Shown here in pieces: positions 26,257 to 34,925 of a DNA stretch of 64,000 nt. The position numbers were made by a program, and so were the translations under genes. The notes beneath the pieces were generated by a model that did not search any database, had not been told where the DNA came from, and was given only the letters and a program-made list of their open reading frames with translations. Every line of letters starts with the position of its first letter. Position 1 is the first letter of the stretch. Source of the DNA: an uncultured Burkholderiales bacterium (GTDB taxonomy: Bacteria; Pseudomonadota; Gammaproteobacteria; Burkholderiales; Eutrophovitaceae); assembly GCA_951812315.1 (NCBI GenBank), contig CATOSA010000026.1, forward strand, positions 1-64,000. The letters run 5' to 3'.

Positions 26257-27486
26257 TTAGCCGGCGACCCGCAACACGTCGTCAATCACGCGCTCGAAGT
26301 CCTCGACGCTGGTGCAATGCAGGGCTGACGTACACCATGGCCGGTACTCCAGCATGCAACTGTCGCCACTGCCCCAGCTACCGGGACGCTCCGGGCACAG
26401 CCAGATCACCCGCGCCGCACGCTCGGCCAGATCAGAAAACAGGTCCAGCCGCGGATTGCCATAATTGGAGCGGCCATCGCCGAGCACGAGCAAGGTGGTA
26501 TGACGGTCAATGCTGGACAGGTGCTCATGATGCAAGTCAGCCCACGCCTGACCATAGTCGGTCGAGCCACCGCCCACTTCGCTCAGTATCTTCTCCCTTG
26601 CATCATCGAACGGCAGCAGTTGCATCGGATCTGACACATCCGCCAGGCGATGCGAGAACGCAAAACTGCGCAAGTCGAGCACGGTGCCGTGCAATGCATA
26701 CAGAAACAACAACAGAAAGCGCACCTGGGCTGCGACCGAACCGGATACATCGCACACCGCAACAATACGCGGCTTGTCGCGCCGGCGCTGACGCCAGCGC
26801 AACTTAAACGGCACGTGATCGTGACCTGCGTTGGCGCGAAGCGTGGCGCGCAAGTCCAGCCGTTCGCCCTGGTGGACGCGCCGGCGCCGGGAATGACGCT
26901 GTGCAAGACGGCGGGCCATACGCGCAATCGCTGCCTTCAGCCGTTCGTAATCGGATGGAACCAGGCGGCCGATCGGACGCTGCACGAGTACCTCGGACAT
27001 GAACGCCTCGGTCGCCGGCGCACCGTATAGTTCGAAACGGCGGCGCACCACGTCACGGGCCTTGCGCTGCAGTTCGGAATCTCCTTCGCGGCCCATCGCC
27101 TTCATCATCCTGCCGGTGAAATATGCAACCTGTGTGGACCAGCGGATTTCGTCCACGCCGGCAGCCTGGGCGGCGCGCTCTAGTTCGAGTTGCTCGTCCA
27201 GATTCTCCTCGTCCGCCTCGGTAGCGTCGGCCGCCGCCGGCTGATCAGCTTCTTCTTTCGGCGCAGTCTGTGTCGGCAACGAAAAATAACTGTCGAATAT
27301 CTGGTCGTGCAGAATCCTGTCGTCTTCGCTCTTGGCCAACACCGTTCCAAAAGCTTCGCGCAGTACAGCGCGGTCGTGCCAGCCCAGTAATGCCACCGTG
27401 CGGGCGGCGTCGAGCGTTTCGACAGTCGATACGGCTACACCGGCAGCCCTGAGTGCGCGCACGAAACCGTTAATGGCACTATCCAT
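26257..27486 (-). CDS. VWA-domain protein, CoxE type
   Basis: This 409-residue cytosolic protein has an N-terminal helical region with an acidic stretch (ATEADEENLDEQLELE) and a basic segment RRLAQRHSRRRRVHQG near residue 200. A von Willebrand A domain follows with a MIDAS sequence DVSGSVAAQVRFLLLFLYAL and GGGSTDYGQAWADL. CoxE-like proteins partner a MoxR AAA+ ATPase to insert metals or remodel enzymes. The MoxR gene lies 36 bases upstream in the same direction, so the pair is a unit. Its client is not apparent; the neighbours are CoA-metabolism enzymes. Confidence 0.9.
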   Translation of the reverse strand: MDSAINGFVRALRAAGVAVSTVETLDAARTVALLGWHDRAVLREAFGTVLAKSEDDRILHDQIFDSYFSLPTQTAPKEEADQPAAADATEADEENLDEQLELERAAQAAGVDEIRWSTQVAYFTGRMMKAMGREGDSELQRKARDVVRRRFELYGAPATEAFMSEVLVQRPIGRLVPSDYERLKAAIARMARRLAQRHSRRRRVHQGERLDLRATLRANAGHDHVPFKLRWRQRRRDKPRIVAVCDVSGSVAAQVRFLLLFLYALHGTVLDLRSFAFSHRLADVSDPMQLLPFDDAREKILSEVGGGSTDYGQAWADLHHEHLSSIDRHTTLLVLGDGRSNYGNPRLDLFSDLAERAARVIWLCPERPGSWGSGDSCMLEYRPWCTSALHCTSVEDFERVIDDVLRVAG

Positions 27487-27522
27487 GAAATATTCAGCCC
27501 GGGTTACCAGTAGCGTCCCATG

Positions 27523-28491
27523 TCAGGAGTCGGCCGCCGCGGCCAGCGCATTTTTGACCAGCTTCGCAAGCTGTGGCTGCGCTTCGGTAATGTCACTCTC
27601 GCGCTTGATCAGAACCGCCAGTGTGTCCTGAACCAGGTCCTCGCTCAGTTCATTGGCATGCAACAGAATCAAGGTGCGCGCCCAATCCACCGACTCCGCC
27701 ATCGAAGGCGGTTTGCGCAGATTCTGTTCGCGCAGCGACTGTATAAAGGCCACCATCTGCGACAGAAGTCTGGGCCCTATGTTCGGAACCCGCGCGTGCA
27801 AGACCTGGCGCTCCAATGCAGCATCCGGATAGCCGATGTGCAAGTGCAAACAGCGGCGCTTCAGCGCATCGGACAACTCACGCGTGTTGTTGGAGGTCAG
27901 CAATACCAGTGGAGGAACCTGTGCCTGGATAGTGCCAATTTCGGGGACGGTCACCTGGTAGTCGGCCAGCACTTCCAGCAGCAACGCCTCGAATGCATCC
28001 TCGGTCTTGTCCACCTCGTCGATCAGCAGCACACTGCCCGAAGACTGCTCCAGTGAGCGCAACAACGGCCGCGGTTCGAGAAAGCGGCGCGAAAAAAACA
28101 AATCATCGAATCCATCCAGCCGCTGCATCGATGCTTCCAAGGTCGAAGTGCCTCCAATAAGCGCGTCGATGCGATCTTTCAGGACTTGCGTGTACAACAG
28201 TTGTTTGCCGTATTGCCACTCGTAAATCGCTTTGCTCTCGTCGAGCCCTTCATAGCACTGCAAGCGCAATAATTCGAAGCCAAGTGCCTTCGCGGCCGAC
28301 ACGGCTAGCTCGGTCTTGCCAACCCCGGCCGGCCCTTCGATAAGCACCGGTTTGCGCAGATGGTGTGCCAGATAGACAGACGTAGCGACCGCGCGGGTCG
28401 GAATGTAGTTGGCGCCGCGCAACGCGTCGCCAACCGCTTCGATACTCGCGAGTCCGGCTGGAATTGCCGCTTCGGTGTTTTCAGTTGCCAT
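27523..28491 (-). CDS. MoxR-family AAA+ ATPase
   Basis: This 322-residue protein has Walker A EGPAGVGKTELA (about residue 54), Walker B VLLIDEVDKTEDAFEALLLEVL (about 150), sensor 1 LLTSNNTREL and an arginine-finger segment DALKRRCLHLHI. These define the MoxR subfamily of chaperone-like ATPases. It is paired with the CoxE-type VWA protein directly downstream. The start MATENTEAA at 28491 is chosen because residues upstream resemble no family member. A 238-base gap separates it from the acyl-CoA synthetase gene upstream. Confidence 0.92.
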   Translation of the reverse strand: MATENTEAAIPAGLASIEAVGDALRGANYIPTRAVATSVYLAHHLRKPVLIEGPAGVGKTELAVSAAKALGFELLRLQCYEGLDESKAIYEWQYGKQLLYTQVLKDRIDALIGGTSTLEASMQRLDGFDDLFFSRRFLEPRPLLRSLEQSSGSVLLIDEVDKTEDAFEALLLEVLADYQVTVPEIGTIQAQVPPLVLLTSNNTRELSDALKRRCLHLHIGYPDAALERQVLHARVPNIGPRLLSQMVAFIQSLREQNLRKPPSMAESVDWARTLILLHANELSEDLVQDTLAVLIKRESDITEAQPQLAKLVKNALAAAADS

Positions 28492-28729
28492 ATGACGCCT
28501 CTGGCCGTGCGTCATACAGGCATTCGATTGCCGGCCGGGATCGCGTTTGATCGGGCGACGTGGCAAGGTCTGCGGTCAAGTTGGTTCTCATGCTTCTGGA
28601 TACCATTGGATAAACGAGGGGGAAAATAGTACGGGAAATTCGGAAATTCAGGCGTCATTCTAATAGACATGACTCTGATCGACAGCTCAGGCGCAGAACC
28701 GTGGGAACGCAACGTCCTCGGCGCCGCGA

Positions 28730-30532
28730 TCAGGTCAACTGGGCGAGCTGCTGCACCGCCGCATCACGCAGCGCACGCTTGAAGATCTTGCCAGACGCAG
28801 TGCGCGGCAGCGGTGTGTCGACGACATTGATCTTAGTGGGAATTTCGTGACGCGGCAGGTGCTCCGACAAAAATTCGCGCAAGGCCACCATGTCAATTGC
28901 AACACTGCTGAACACGGTCGCACCGACCTCTTCACCAAGGCGTTCGTCTGGCACCGGGTACACGGCAACTTCATCTATGTCCGGGTGCTCCAGCAATGCG
29001 GCTTCCACCTGACCGCAGCCGATGTTCTCGCCACCGCGAATGATGAGGTCCTTGATGCGATCGACGACATACAGGAATCCGTCGTCATCCAGATATCCGA
29101 CGTCACCGGTGCGAAACCAGCCGTTTTCGAAGACGCTCGTGTCTACGGCCTGGTTTTTCCAGTAACCCTTGAACATACCGCTGCCACGCACCAGCATTTC
29201 ACCCCGCGAATTTGCGGGCAAGGTATTGCCCGCGTCATCGACGATTTTGATTTCGGACACGGCGGCACAGCGACCCGAACTTTCCGGGCGATCAAGGTAG
29301 TCGGGCCCGCCAATGCCGGTGCCAATGGCATTGGTTTCGGTCATGCCCCAGCCGGTCACCGGCAGCGCGTTCGTAAACGAATTGTCAATGCCGGCCACTT
29401 GTTCGGGCGCACGTGGCGCGCCGCCACCGCCAACCATCCCCAGTGTAGAAAGGTCGCGCGAGGTGCGCCGCGCCTCGCGTACCAGGTCACCGGTCATTGC
29501 CGCGGGCGCGATGAACGAGTTGATCTTTTCGCGTTCGATCAGCTCGGCACCGAGCGCCGGATCCCATTTGTACATGCCCACCATCTTGCGCTGTGCGCGA
29601 AAGCTGCGCAGGAACACTGCGTGAGAGGCAGTCACATGAAATAGCGGCACGGCGAGCAAGGTTGCGACCTCTTCAGGCGCCGGTACGGGGTCAACCTCGG
29701 AGATCAACGCACCAGCTTCTGCGTCAAGCTCCCATGAAAACAACGCGGTGAGAATGCTGCGGTGGCTGGATGCCACGCCTTTCGGATGCCCGGTTGAACC
29801 CGAAGTGTAGAAAATGATCGCGACGCTCTCGCCATCGACAATGCCATCACCGATCGGCGCAGGCATGGAATCGCTGCCGATCTCTGCCAACAGTTCCCGC
29901 AGATCACGGCCGTGCGCGAGCGGCCCGTCAGGCCGGACTGCGACGATGTTGACAGTCTCGTCTGTGCGACACTGCGCCAGTCGATCCAGCCGCTCCTGAT
30001 CCGCAAAAATTACTTTTGCACCACAATCGGCGAGACAGTACTCCAATTCATCCGGTTGCCACAACGTGTTCAACGCAACGGCGACGGCACCGATGCTGGT
30101 GATGGCCATGAACGCAAGCGCCCACTCCGGATAGTTGCGCATTGAAATTGCGGCACGATCTCCCGGCTTCACGCCGTATTCATCGACCAGGATTTGCGCG
30201 ATGCGCGCCGCACGTGTCCACGCGTCTTCGAAGCTGTAACGCTCCTTCTCGTAGACGATGAAAGTCGCATCACTGCGACTGGCATCAAATAGCTCTCGCA
30301 GCGAAGCGGGCAGGTTCGCAAACATTTTCAGCGGCACACCATCGACAACCTCGCTGCGCAATTCGTAGAACTGACCGGGTGCGGTGAGCTGCGCTACGGC
30401 ATCAGAAAGAAGAATTTGAAACCTCTCTTGTTTGGCCAGGGGGAACAGGATCGTCAAACCGGAACACAGCCAACCACCAAACGATCCAGTTGTGAACCTG
30501 TTTACATCAGGGGAGCGTAACCCGGCCGCCAT
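28730..30532 (-). CDS. AMP-forming acyl-CoA synthetase / ligase
   Basis: This protein of about 600 residues belongs to the adenylate-forming superfamily. It has the P-loop IIFYTSGSTGHPKG, the A5 motif TGWGMTETNAIGTG, A7-8 WFRTGDVGYLDDDGFLYVVDRIKDLIIRGGENI, and the catalytic lysine in LPRTASGKIFKR. It activates a carboxylic acid as the CoA ester for the dehydrogenase and hydratase of this cluster. The start is uncertain: ATG at 30532 or TTG at 30541, both overlapping the SDR gene end; clear family similarity begins about 40 residues in. A stretch before it (LLSDAVAQLTAPGQ) also fits the family. Confidence 0.9.
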   Translation of the reverse strand: MAAGLRSPDVNRFTTGSFGGWLCSGLTILFPLAKQERFQILLSDAVAQLTAPGQFYELRSEVVDGVPLKMFANLPASLRELFDASRSDATFIVYEKERYSFEDAWTRAARIAQILVDEYGVKPGDRAAISMRNYPEWALAFMAITSIGAVAVALNTLWQPDELEYCLADCGAKVIFADQERLDRLAQCRTDETVNIVAVRPDGPLAHGRDLRELLAEIGSDSMPAPIGDGIVDGESVAIIFYTSGSTGHPKGVASSHRSILTALFSWELDAEAGALISEVDPVPAPEEVATLLAVPLFHVTASHAVFLRSFRAQRKMVGMYKWDPALGAELIEREKINSFIAPAAMTGDLVREARRTSRDLSTLGMVGGGGAPRAPEQVAGIDNSFTNALPVTGWGMTETNAIGTGIGGPDYLDRPESSGRCAAVSEIKIVDDAGNTLPANSRGEMLVRGSGMFKGYWKNQAVDTSVFENGWFRTGDVGYLDDDGFLYVVDRIKDLIIRGGENIGCGQVEAALLEHPDIDEVAVYPVPDERLGEEVGATVFSSVAIDMVALREFLSEHLPRHEIPTKINVVDTPLPRTASGKIFKRALRDAAVQQLAQLT

Positions 30533-31262
30533 CGGCGACAAGAGTCTGGCCAGTCGTAAAGCTAGACCGTTCCGAGAGCAGGAACAACACGGTTTCTGCG
30601 ATCTCTTCGGGTTGGCCGATGCGGTTCAGATAGGCATCGTCTTTCATACGCTGGATGACCTCCGGCCCGGCAGATGAACCCATATCGGTTTCGATCAGTC
30701 CCGGCGCAACGCTGTTGACGCGAATTTGCGGACCAAATGCTTCCGCACAGCTTCTCGCAAACGCGATGACCGCTGCTTTGGACGTCGAGTAAGTAATCAT
30801 CCTGCCCCGCGGTCGCAAGCCGGCAATAGACGCGATACACACGATTCGTCCATAACCTCTTTCAATCATTCCGTCCTTGACCGCCATCACCGGCAAGTAG
30901 GTGCCGTCGACGTTAATGGCCAACATGCGCTGCCAATTTTCGAACGCCATTTCCGAGTGGGGCTCCATCGAGGCAATTCCGGCACTCGTTACAAGAATAT
31001 CGACCGGGCCAAGCCCTTTTTCTACCGCAGTCACCATGCCGGAAACGCTGTCCGGATCGGAAACATCGGCGGCGACTGCCATCGCTTCACCGCCCAGGCG
31101 CTCGATTTCTGCCACGGTCTCGCTGGACGCCTGGGCGTTACTCACATAGTTCACTGCAACGCGCGCACCTTCGCGCGCCAGCGCGATACACGTTGCCCGG
31201 CCGATGCCGCGTGAGCCTCCAGTGACGAGTGCAATCTTTCCCTGTAGTTCCTTGTCGCTCAT
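30507..31262 (-). CDS. FabG-like SDR oxidoreductase
   Basis: This 251-residue classical SDR has TGGSRGIG near residue 15, the N-A-G-like TSAGIAS, the catalytic serine in CIASIAG, YSTSK as the active-site Tyr/Lys, and SVAPGLIETDM. It probably acts as a 3-oxoacyl or 3-hydroxyacyl dehydrogenase. The gene overlaps the acyl-CoA synthetase start by 26-35 bases and follows the epimerase-like gene by 7 bases, so all three are one transcript. The final residues DGGRVTLP complete the fold. Confidence 0.9.
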   Translation of the reverse strand: MSDKELQGKIALVTGGSRGIGRATCIALAREGARVAVNYVSNAQASSETVAEIERLGGEAMAVAADVSDPDSVSGMVTAVEKGLGPVDILVTSAGIASMEPHSEMAFENWQRMLAINVDGTYLPVMAVKDGMIERGYGRIVCIASIAGLRPRGRMITYSTSKAAVIAFARSCAEAFGPQIRVNSVAPGLIETDMGSSAGPEVIQRMKDDAYLNRIGQPEEIAETVLFLLSERSSFTTGQTLVADGGRVTLP

Positions 31263-31269
31263 ATCGATT

Positions 31270-32127
31270 TCATCCCTTTGCTATTTCTGCGATTCGTTGC
31301 GCAAAGTTCACCTGGCTATTGTCCTCCGGAGCATCGCCAATGATTTTGCGGGCGTTGGCAATACTCCAGAAATTGTGCGTGTTGCCGCTCACGCCATAGA
31401 AAATCTGGAACGGTATGCCGCGTTCATCCTCGATGTTCTTCGTTTCGAGACTCTTGAAGAACAGCTGAATCTGGTCGCGCTTGCTGAGGTAAGCGCCAAG
31501 ACCACGATGCATGGTCTTGATGTCACCCGGCGCCACATTATCCAGATCAGCATTATCCCTTGGACCGCCGATGCGTAGCTGCACCACTTCGAGCTTGCGC
31601 CCGTTGACCTTACCGGTCGCGAATACGAAACCGAGGGACTCGTAGGCTATTTTGGCCCAACCGTAGAAGTTATCGGACTTCGGCGCCATTTCGGGGGTAA
31701 CACAGTCCCACTCATCAGCCCAGATCAGCCGCTCGTAATAGTCGGCCGCGTGGTTCGAGCTCGCGACGACAACCCTGTCTATGTTCTCCTCTATCGCAAG
31801 TTGATAAACGTTGTACGCCATACCGACATTGGTATGCTCGGCCTCGAATTTTGGCTGGCTGTTGTCCGACCACGTTGTTGCATCCAGACCCTTGGCACTC
31901 ACGAACGCGCTGTGAATAATCGCGCCGGCGCCTTTGAAGTGCTCGCGGTACAGATCCCTGTCCGGCTGTGTCAGGTCGCAAACACGAATACCCGGCACTT
32001 GCTTTCCGTCGGAAGTCGTTTCGCGATTGTCCAGAGCGACGATGTCGTAGCGCTCGTTCAGCTCGGACCACATGCGCTGGATGATGTACCCGCTGGCCCC
32101 GGTGACCACTACGCGCTTCTTCGACAT
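31270..32127 (-). CDS. NAD-dependent epimerase/dehydratase-family (extended SDR) protein
   Basis: This 285-residue protein begins VVVTGASGYI, the extended-SDR dinucleotide motif with an atypical last position (I for G). It has VVVASSNHAADYYER (catalytic Ser) and FYGWAKIAYE (Y-x-x-x-K). The layout resembles uronate dehydrogenases and related sugar or aldehyde oxidoreductases. It is the first gene of the minus-strand CoA cluster, so the promoter should lie at about 32128-32200. Substrate unknown. Confidence 0.84.
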   Translation of the reverse strand: MSKKRVVVTGASGYIIQRMWSELNERYDIVALDNRETTSDGKQVPGIRVCDLTQPDRDLYREHFKGAGAIIHSAFVSAKGLDATTWSDNSQPKFEAEHTNVGMAYNVYQLAIEENIDRVVVASSNHAADYYERLIWADEWDCVTPEMAPKSDNFYGWAKIAYESLGFVFATGKVNGRKLEVVQLRIGGPRDNADLDNVAPGDIKTMHRGLGAYLSKRDQIQLFFKSLETKNIEDERGIPFQIFYGVSGNTHNFWSIANARKIIGDAPEDNSQVNFAQRIAEIAKG

Positions 32128-32362
32128 TGGCTTTCCCCCTGGTTGGTATACAACCTTTCTTCTGGAAACGCCAAGTATAGAAAGTATTTGCGGGGTTTAC
32201 ATCCTTTGTCGATTCGCGCGCAATAAACAACGCGCAAACAAAGGCAAGTTGGTGCCGGAAGCCCTGGCCGGATGCCACCAATTGCCGCACGATCAAGGAA
32301 CTGTAAAATCGGCCCACGCCTCGATCTGTAGTGGCGTATATAAAAACGAACCTGGAGCAAGA

Positions 32363-33478
32363 ATGAAAATCGACGATCTGGAAAAGAATCTCGCACGCAC
32401 GCCTGTCGTTGCGAAGAAACTGAAGACCGACTGTCAGGCATTCAAGAAAGCGATTGACGATGCAGTCGACGCGCTGAACAAACCCAAGGAAGTGGACGAC
32501 AAGCTCAAATCGCTTTCAAAGGATCTCGGCGCTTTGTCCAGCGGGATTACCATTGCGAAAGTGGTACGGCCGATCCGGCTCGTAGCGGGCCGTTTGCAAA
32601 CAAGCGTCAAGGCAACGAAGAGACAAGTAGACAAAGCCGAAGCAAAAGCCAAGGCACTCGACGAAAAAGCCAAACCCATCCGTGAGGAACTGAAGGGATT
32701 GAGCAAGCGCATCGGCCAGTTCATCAGGAAACTCGACCAAGTGATCAACCAGTCGACCGCGGCCCTGACAAAGATCAAGAAGGTGCACGGCTGCGTGAAA
32801 AGCCTGCAGCAGCCGCTGCGCAGAGTTGGCATGGCACAACTCAACGACTTCACCCGCGTCACCAACCAGCCGGTGGTCGTCCTGAACACAAAAATAGGCC
32901 AGGCGAATGATGCGATCAAGAAATCCAAAGCGCAGCTTCGCCAGATCGTCGCGCAGCTCAACAAGCTCAAGCAGATTCTCAGAGAAATCGCTTCGCTGCG
33001 GAAAGTCATCAACCCGATCATGGCACCGCTGAAGAGCCTGCTGCGCGCGCTGAACCAGAAGATCAACCTGAAAGTATTCAGCTTCTCGATTCGCCAGATT
33101 CTCGACGGGCTGAAACTGCCGTGGCCTTTCAGCTACCTGGAAGAGGCATTCTGGAAGGCGGCGAACAGCATTCTGAATCCGATTCTCAAAGCCTTGAAAC
33201 TGGACGTGAAGCTTCCTGGCATACCCGGGCTCAACCTGCTCGGAAAAATCAACTTCGACCCGTTCGAGAAAATGCCGGATTTCTCGGGAATGTTCGACGA
33301 CCTGACCGGATTGTTCGGCAATCTGAACGAACTGTTGAAGTTGTTCAACGTCAGTTGCCCGCCGAAAAAGTCCGCACCGAAGACGTCCGAGGTGCTGACA
33401 GTTGCACTGAAAGGCGCAAGGCCGAGAGCCATGGCAGCTTGGCCTCAACGAGCCCGTCACCCCGCTTCTCTTGACTAA
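32363..33478 (+). CDS. Coiled-coil-rich protein of unknown function
   Basis: This 371-residue protein has no signal peptide and no recognised domain. Residues 1-225 are Lys/Leu-rich heptads (VDKAEAKAKALDEKAKPIRE, LRQIVAQLNKLKQILREIAS), predicted as long coiled coil. The C-terminal third is hydrophobic and amphipathic with a Pro/Gly turn (LPGIPGLNLL), then FDDLTGLFGNLNELLKLFNV and a single CPP. This could be a membrane-associating tail like that of phasin or apolipoprotein-like proteins; that is speculation. The start ATG at 32363 has GGAG 9 bases upstream. It is divergent from the epimerase gene and followed by a GST. Confidence 0.75.
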   Translation: MKIDDLEKNLARTPVVAKKLKTDCQAFKKAIDDAVDALNKPKEVDDKLKSLSKDLGALSSGITIAKVVRPIRLVAGRLQTSVKATKRQVDKAEAKAKALDEKAKPIREELKGLSKRIGQFIRKLDQVINQSTAALTKIKKVHGCVKSLQQPLRRVGMAQLNDFTRVTNQPVVVLNTKIGQANDAIKKSKAQLRQIVAQLNKLKQILREIASLRKVINPIMAPLKSLLRALNQKINLKVFSFSIRQILDGLKLPWPFSYLEEAFWKAANSILNPILKALKLDVKLPGIPGLNLLGKINFDPFEKMPDFSGMFDDLTGLFGNLNELLKLFNVSCPPKKSAPKTSEVLTVALKGARPRAMAAWPQRARHPASLD

Positions 33479-33507
33479 TTGAAACTGTGATCCCTGGAGT
33501 ATGACAA

Positions 33508-34107
33508 ATGGAAGTTACTTTATATGGCGTCGGTTTCAACCGCTCGGCGCGTTGCCGGTGGACTCTTGAAGAAGCGGGGGTCGAGTATACGTCTGTCGAT
33601 CGACGTGGTCTTTCCAGCGCCGACGAGTTGCGACAATTTCACCCGCTTGCCAAGATCCCGGCGGCCGTTATCGACGGACAGGCCCTGTTCGAGTCCGCGG
33701 CTATTTGCACCCACATTGCCGACCGTGTTCCCGCGGCGAATCTGATCGCCAGCCCAGGTACATTTGCGCGCGCCCAACACGACCAGTGGGTTTCATTCTG
33801 CCTGACGGAGATGGAGTCGTGGCTTTGGAACTCTTATCTCAATACAACTGTACTGCCGGAGGAGCAGCGCAATGAGACCGTAGTGGAGCAGAACACAGTC
33901 ATGTTCAAGCGTAGTGCGTTGGTGCTGGATGCCCATTTGGCCGAACACGAATATCTCGTTGAAGACCGCTTTACCGTGACCGACATCATCGTCGGCTGGT
34001 GCGTGAACTGGGGGCGTCGGCAAGGCCATCTTGACGAGTGTCCGGCTCTGGACCGGTACACGGAGCGCCTTCTGGCGCGACCGTTATGTGCGCTGACGCG
34101 CGACTAG
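33508..34107 (+). CDS. Glutathione S-transferase family protein
   Basis: This 199-residue protein begins with a thioredoxin-fold domain: VTLYGVGFNRSARCRWTLEEAGVEY (the catalytic Ser/Cys region of GSTs), FHPLAKIPAAVIDGQALFESAAICTHIAD (cis-Pro and the E-S glutathione site). The all-helical C-terminal domain follows, with YLVEDRFTVTDIIVGW (the conserved T-x-x-D N-capping box). The function is glutathione conjugation or thiol transfer. It starts 29 bases after the coiled-coil gene, so the two may share a transcript. A palindrome/repeat begins 33 bases after the stop. Confidence 0.9.
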   Translation: MEVTLYGVGFNRSARCRWTLEEAGVEYTSVDRRGLSSADELRQFHPLAKIPAAVIDGQALFESAAICTHIADRVPAANLIASPGTFARAQHDQWVSFCLTEMESWLWNSYLNTTVLPEEQRNETVVEQNTVMFKRSALVLDAHLAEHEYLVEDRFTVTDIIVGWCVNWGRRQGHLDECPALDRYTERLLARPLCALTRD

Positions 34108-34139
34108 GAGGAAGCTGCAGGCGATGAAAAAAATAAAAT

Positions 34140-34400
34140 TAGGCCGGATTCGCGCAGCGCATCCGGCCTACGCACTAAAAAAGTACTTTCCCCCCTTCTG
34201 AGCCGCCGAGTAACGCAGGGTATCCCGAAGGGACGGCTTAGTGGGGTGCCCTTCTCTTTGGTTACTTTCTCTTGGGCACGCAAGAGAAAGTAACTAGCCG
34301 CCGGGCTACCCCCGGCATGCCCACTACGGCAGCAACGCCAGAATGTCGCAGAATTGCCCACGAAAGGACTTAACAACCCCGTCGGCTTACGCCCGACCGC
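34140..34400 (-). repeat. Structured dispersed repeat, copy B (short form)
   Basis: It starts with palindrome TAGGCCGGAT/ATCCGGCCTA (34140-34170). It has the 14-bp stem at 34261-34294, with loop GGCACG that can pair with upstream GTGCCC (34247-34252), and the GCCGGG/CCCGGC hairpin (34300-34316). Copies C and D carry two GAGTAACGCAGG boxes enclosing about 100 bases; copy B has only one, so it is probably a deletion between them. The orientation is opposite to copy A. Confidence 0.85.
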
Positions 34401-34462
34401 TAACCCTCCCTACTCTCCTTCACTATCCTACCAACCGGTGTACAAGAACTATTCAGGTAAGT

Positions 34463-34585
34463 TCAGTCGATGCCACCCTTGCTCATGTTCTCGAACAGGC
34501 AAGGAAAGGAGGCGCCCTCCATTGTTAGCGTACCTCGGTGCGTGACCGGAATACGCTGTTCCGAGCGCATATTTTCTGTTGCCAT
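34463..34585 (-). pseudogene. PilZ-domain protein, N-terminal remnant
   Basis: A 40-residue frame reads MATENMRSEQRIPVTHRGTL and then FPCLFENMSKGG, ending in a stop. This resembles the start of a PilZ domain (the RxxxR-like RSEQR and the D/NxSxxG motif as N-M-S-K-G-G), which binds cyclic di-GMP. The rest of the domain is absent. The repeat copy B begins 60 bases downstream, so the loss may be linked to that insertion. Weakly supported because it is so short. Confidence 0.42.
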
Positions 34586-34764
34586 TGGTTTCTTGGTCCC
34601 GAATAGGGGCCATCCAGTTTGATGAGGGTGTTGCCGCCAAACCAGTCCGGAAGGAATCACATCGCGCCGCATTGATTCCGGTCAAACAATCCAGATCGCT
34701 TCTACTTGACGTTGATGAAACGCTGCGTGGTAACTTATGACGCAAAAATCATAATAGCGAGACC

Positions 34765-34829
34765 GCATATTTCACGAAGACGGTCGCGTAAGCCGCGTAT
34801 TAGCGAAACGAATCCTTCGTGAAATATGC
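34765..34829 (-). repeat. 65-bp derivative of the 238-bp MITE-like element
   Basis: GCATATTTCACGAAG (34765-34779) and CTTCGTGAAATATGC (34815-34829) are perfect 15-bp inverted repeats around 35 bases. Those bases match one end of the 238-bp element at 21807 (GACGGTC, then TTAGCGAAACGAATC). The central 170 bases of the long form are missing. On a transcript this would form a strong hairpin. Confidence 0.8.
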
Positions 34830-34925
34830 AGGCTACGCGTTTCACCGGTAGTGGCACATATGATGGCAAGCAGAATCAAGGAGCCGGATCCCATGATTGA
34901 GGAACCTGACCCCTTGCTCTCCTGG

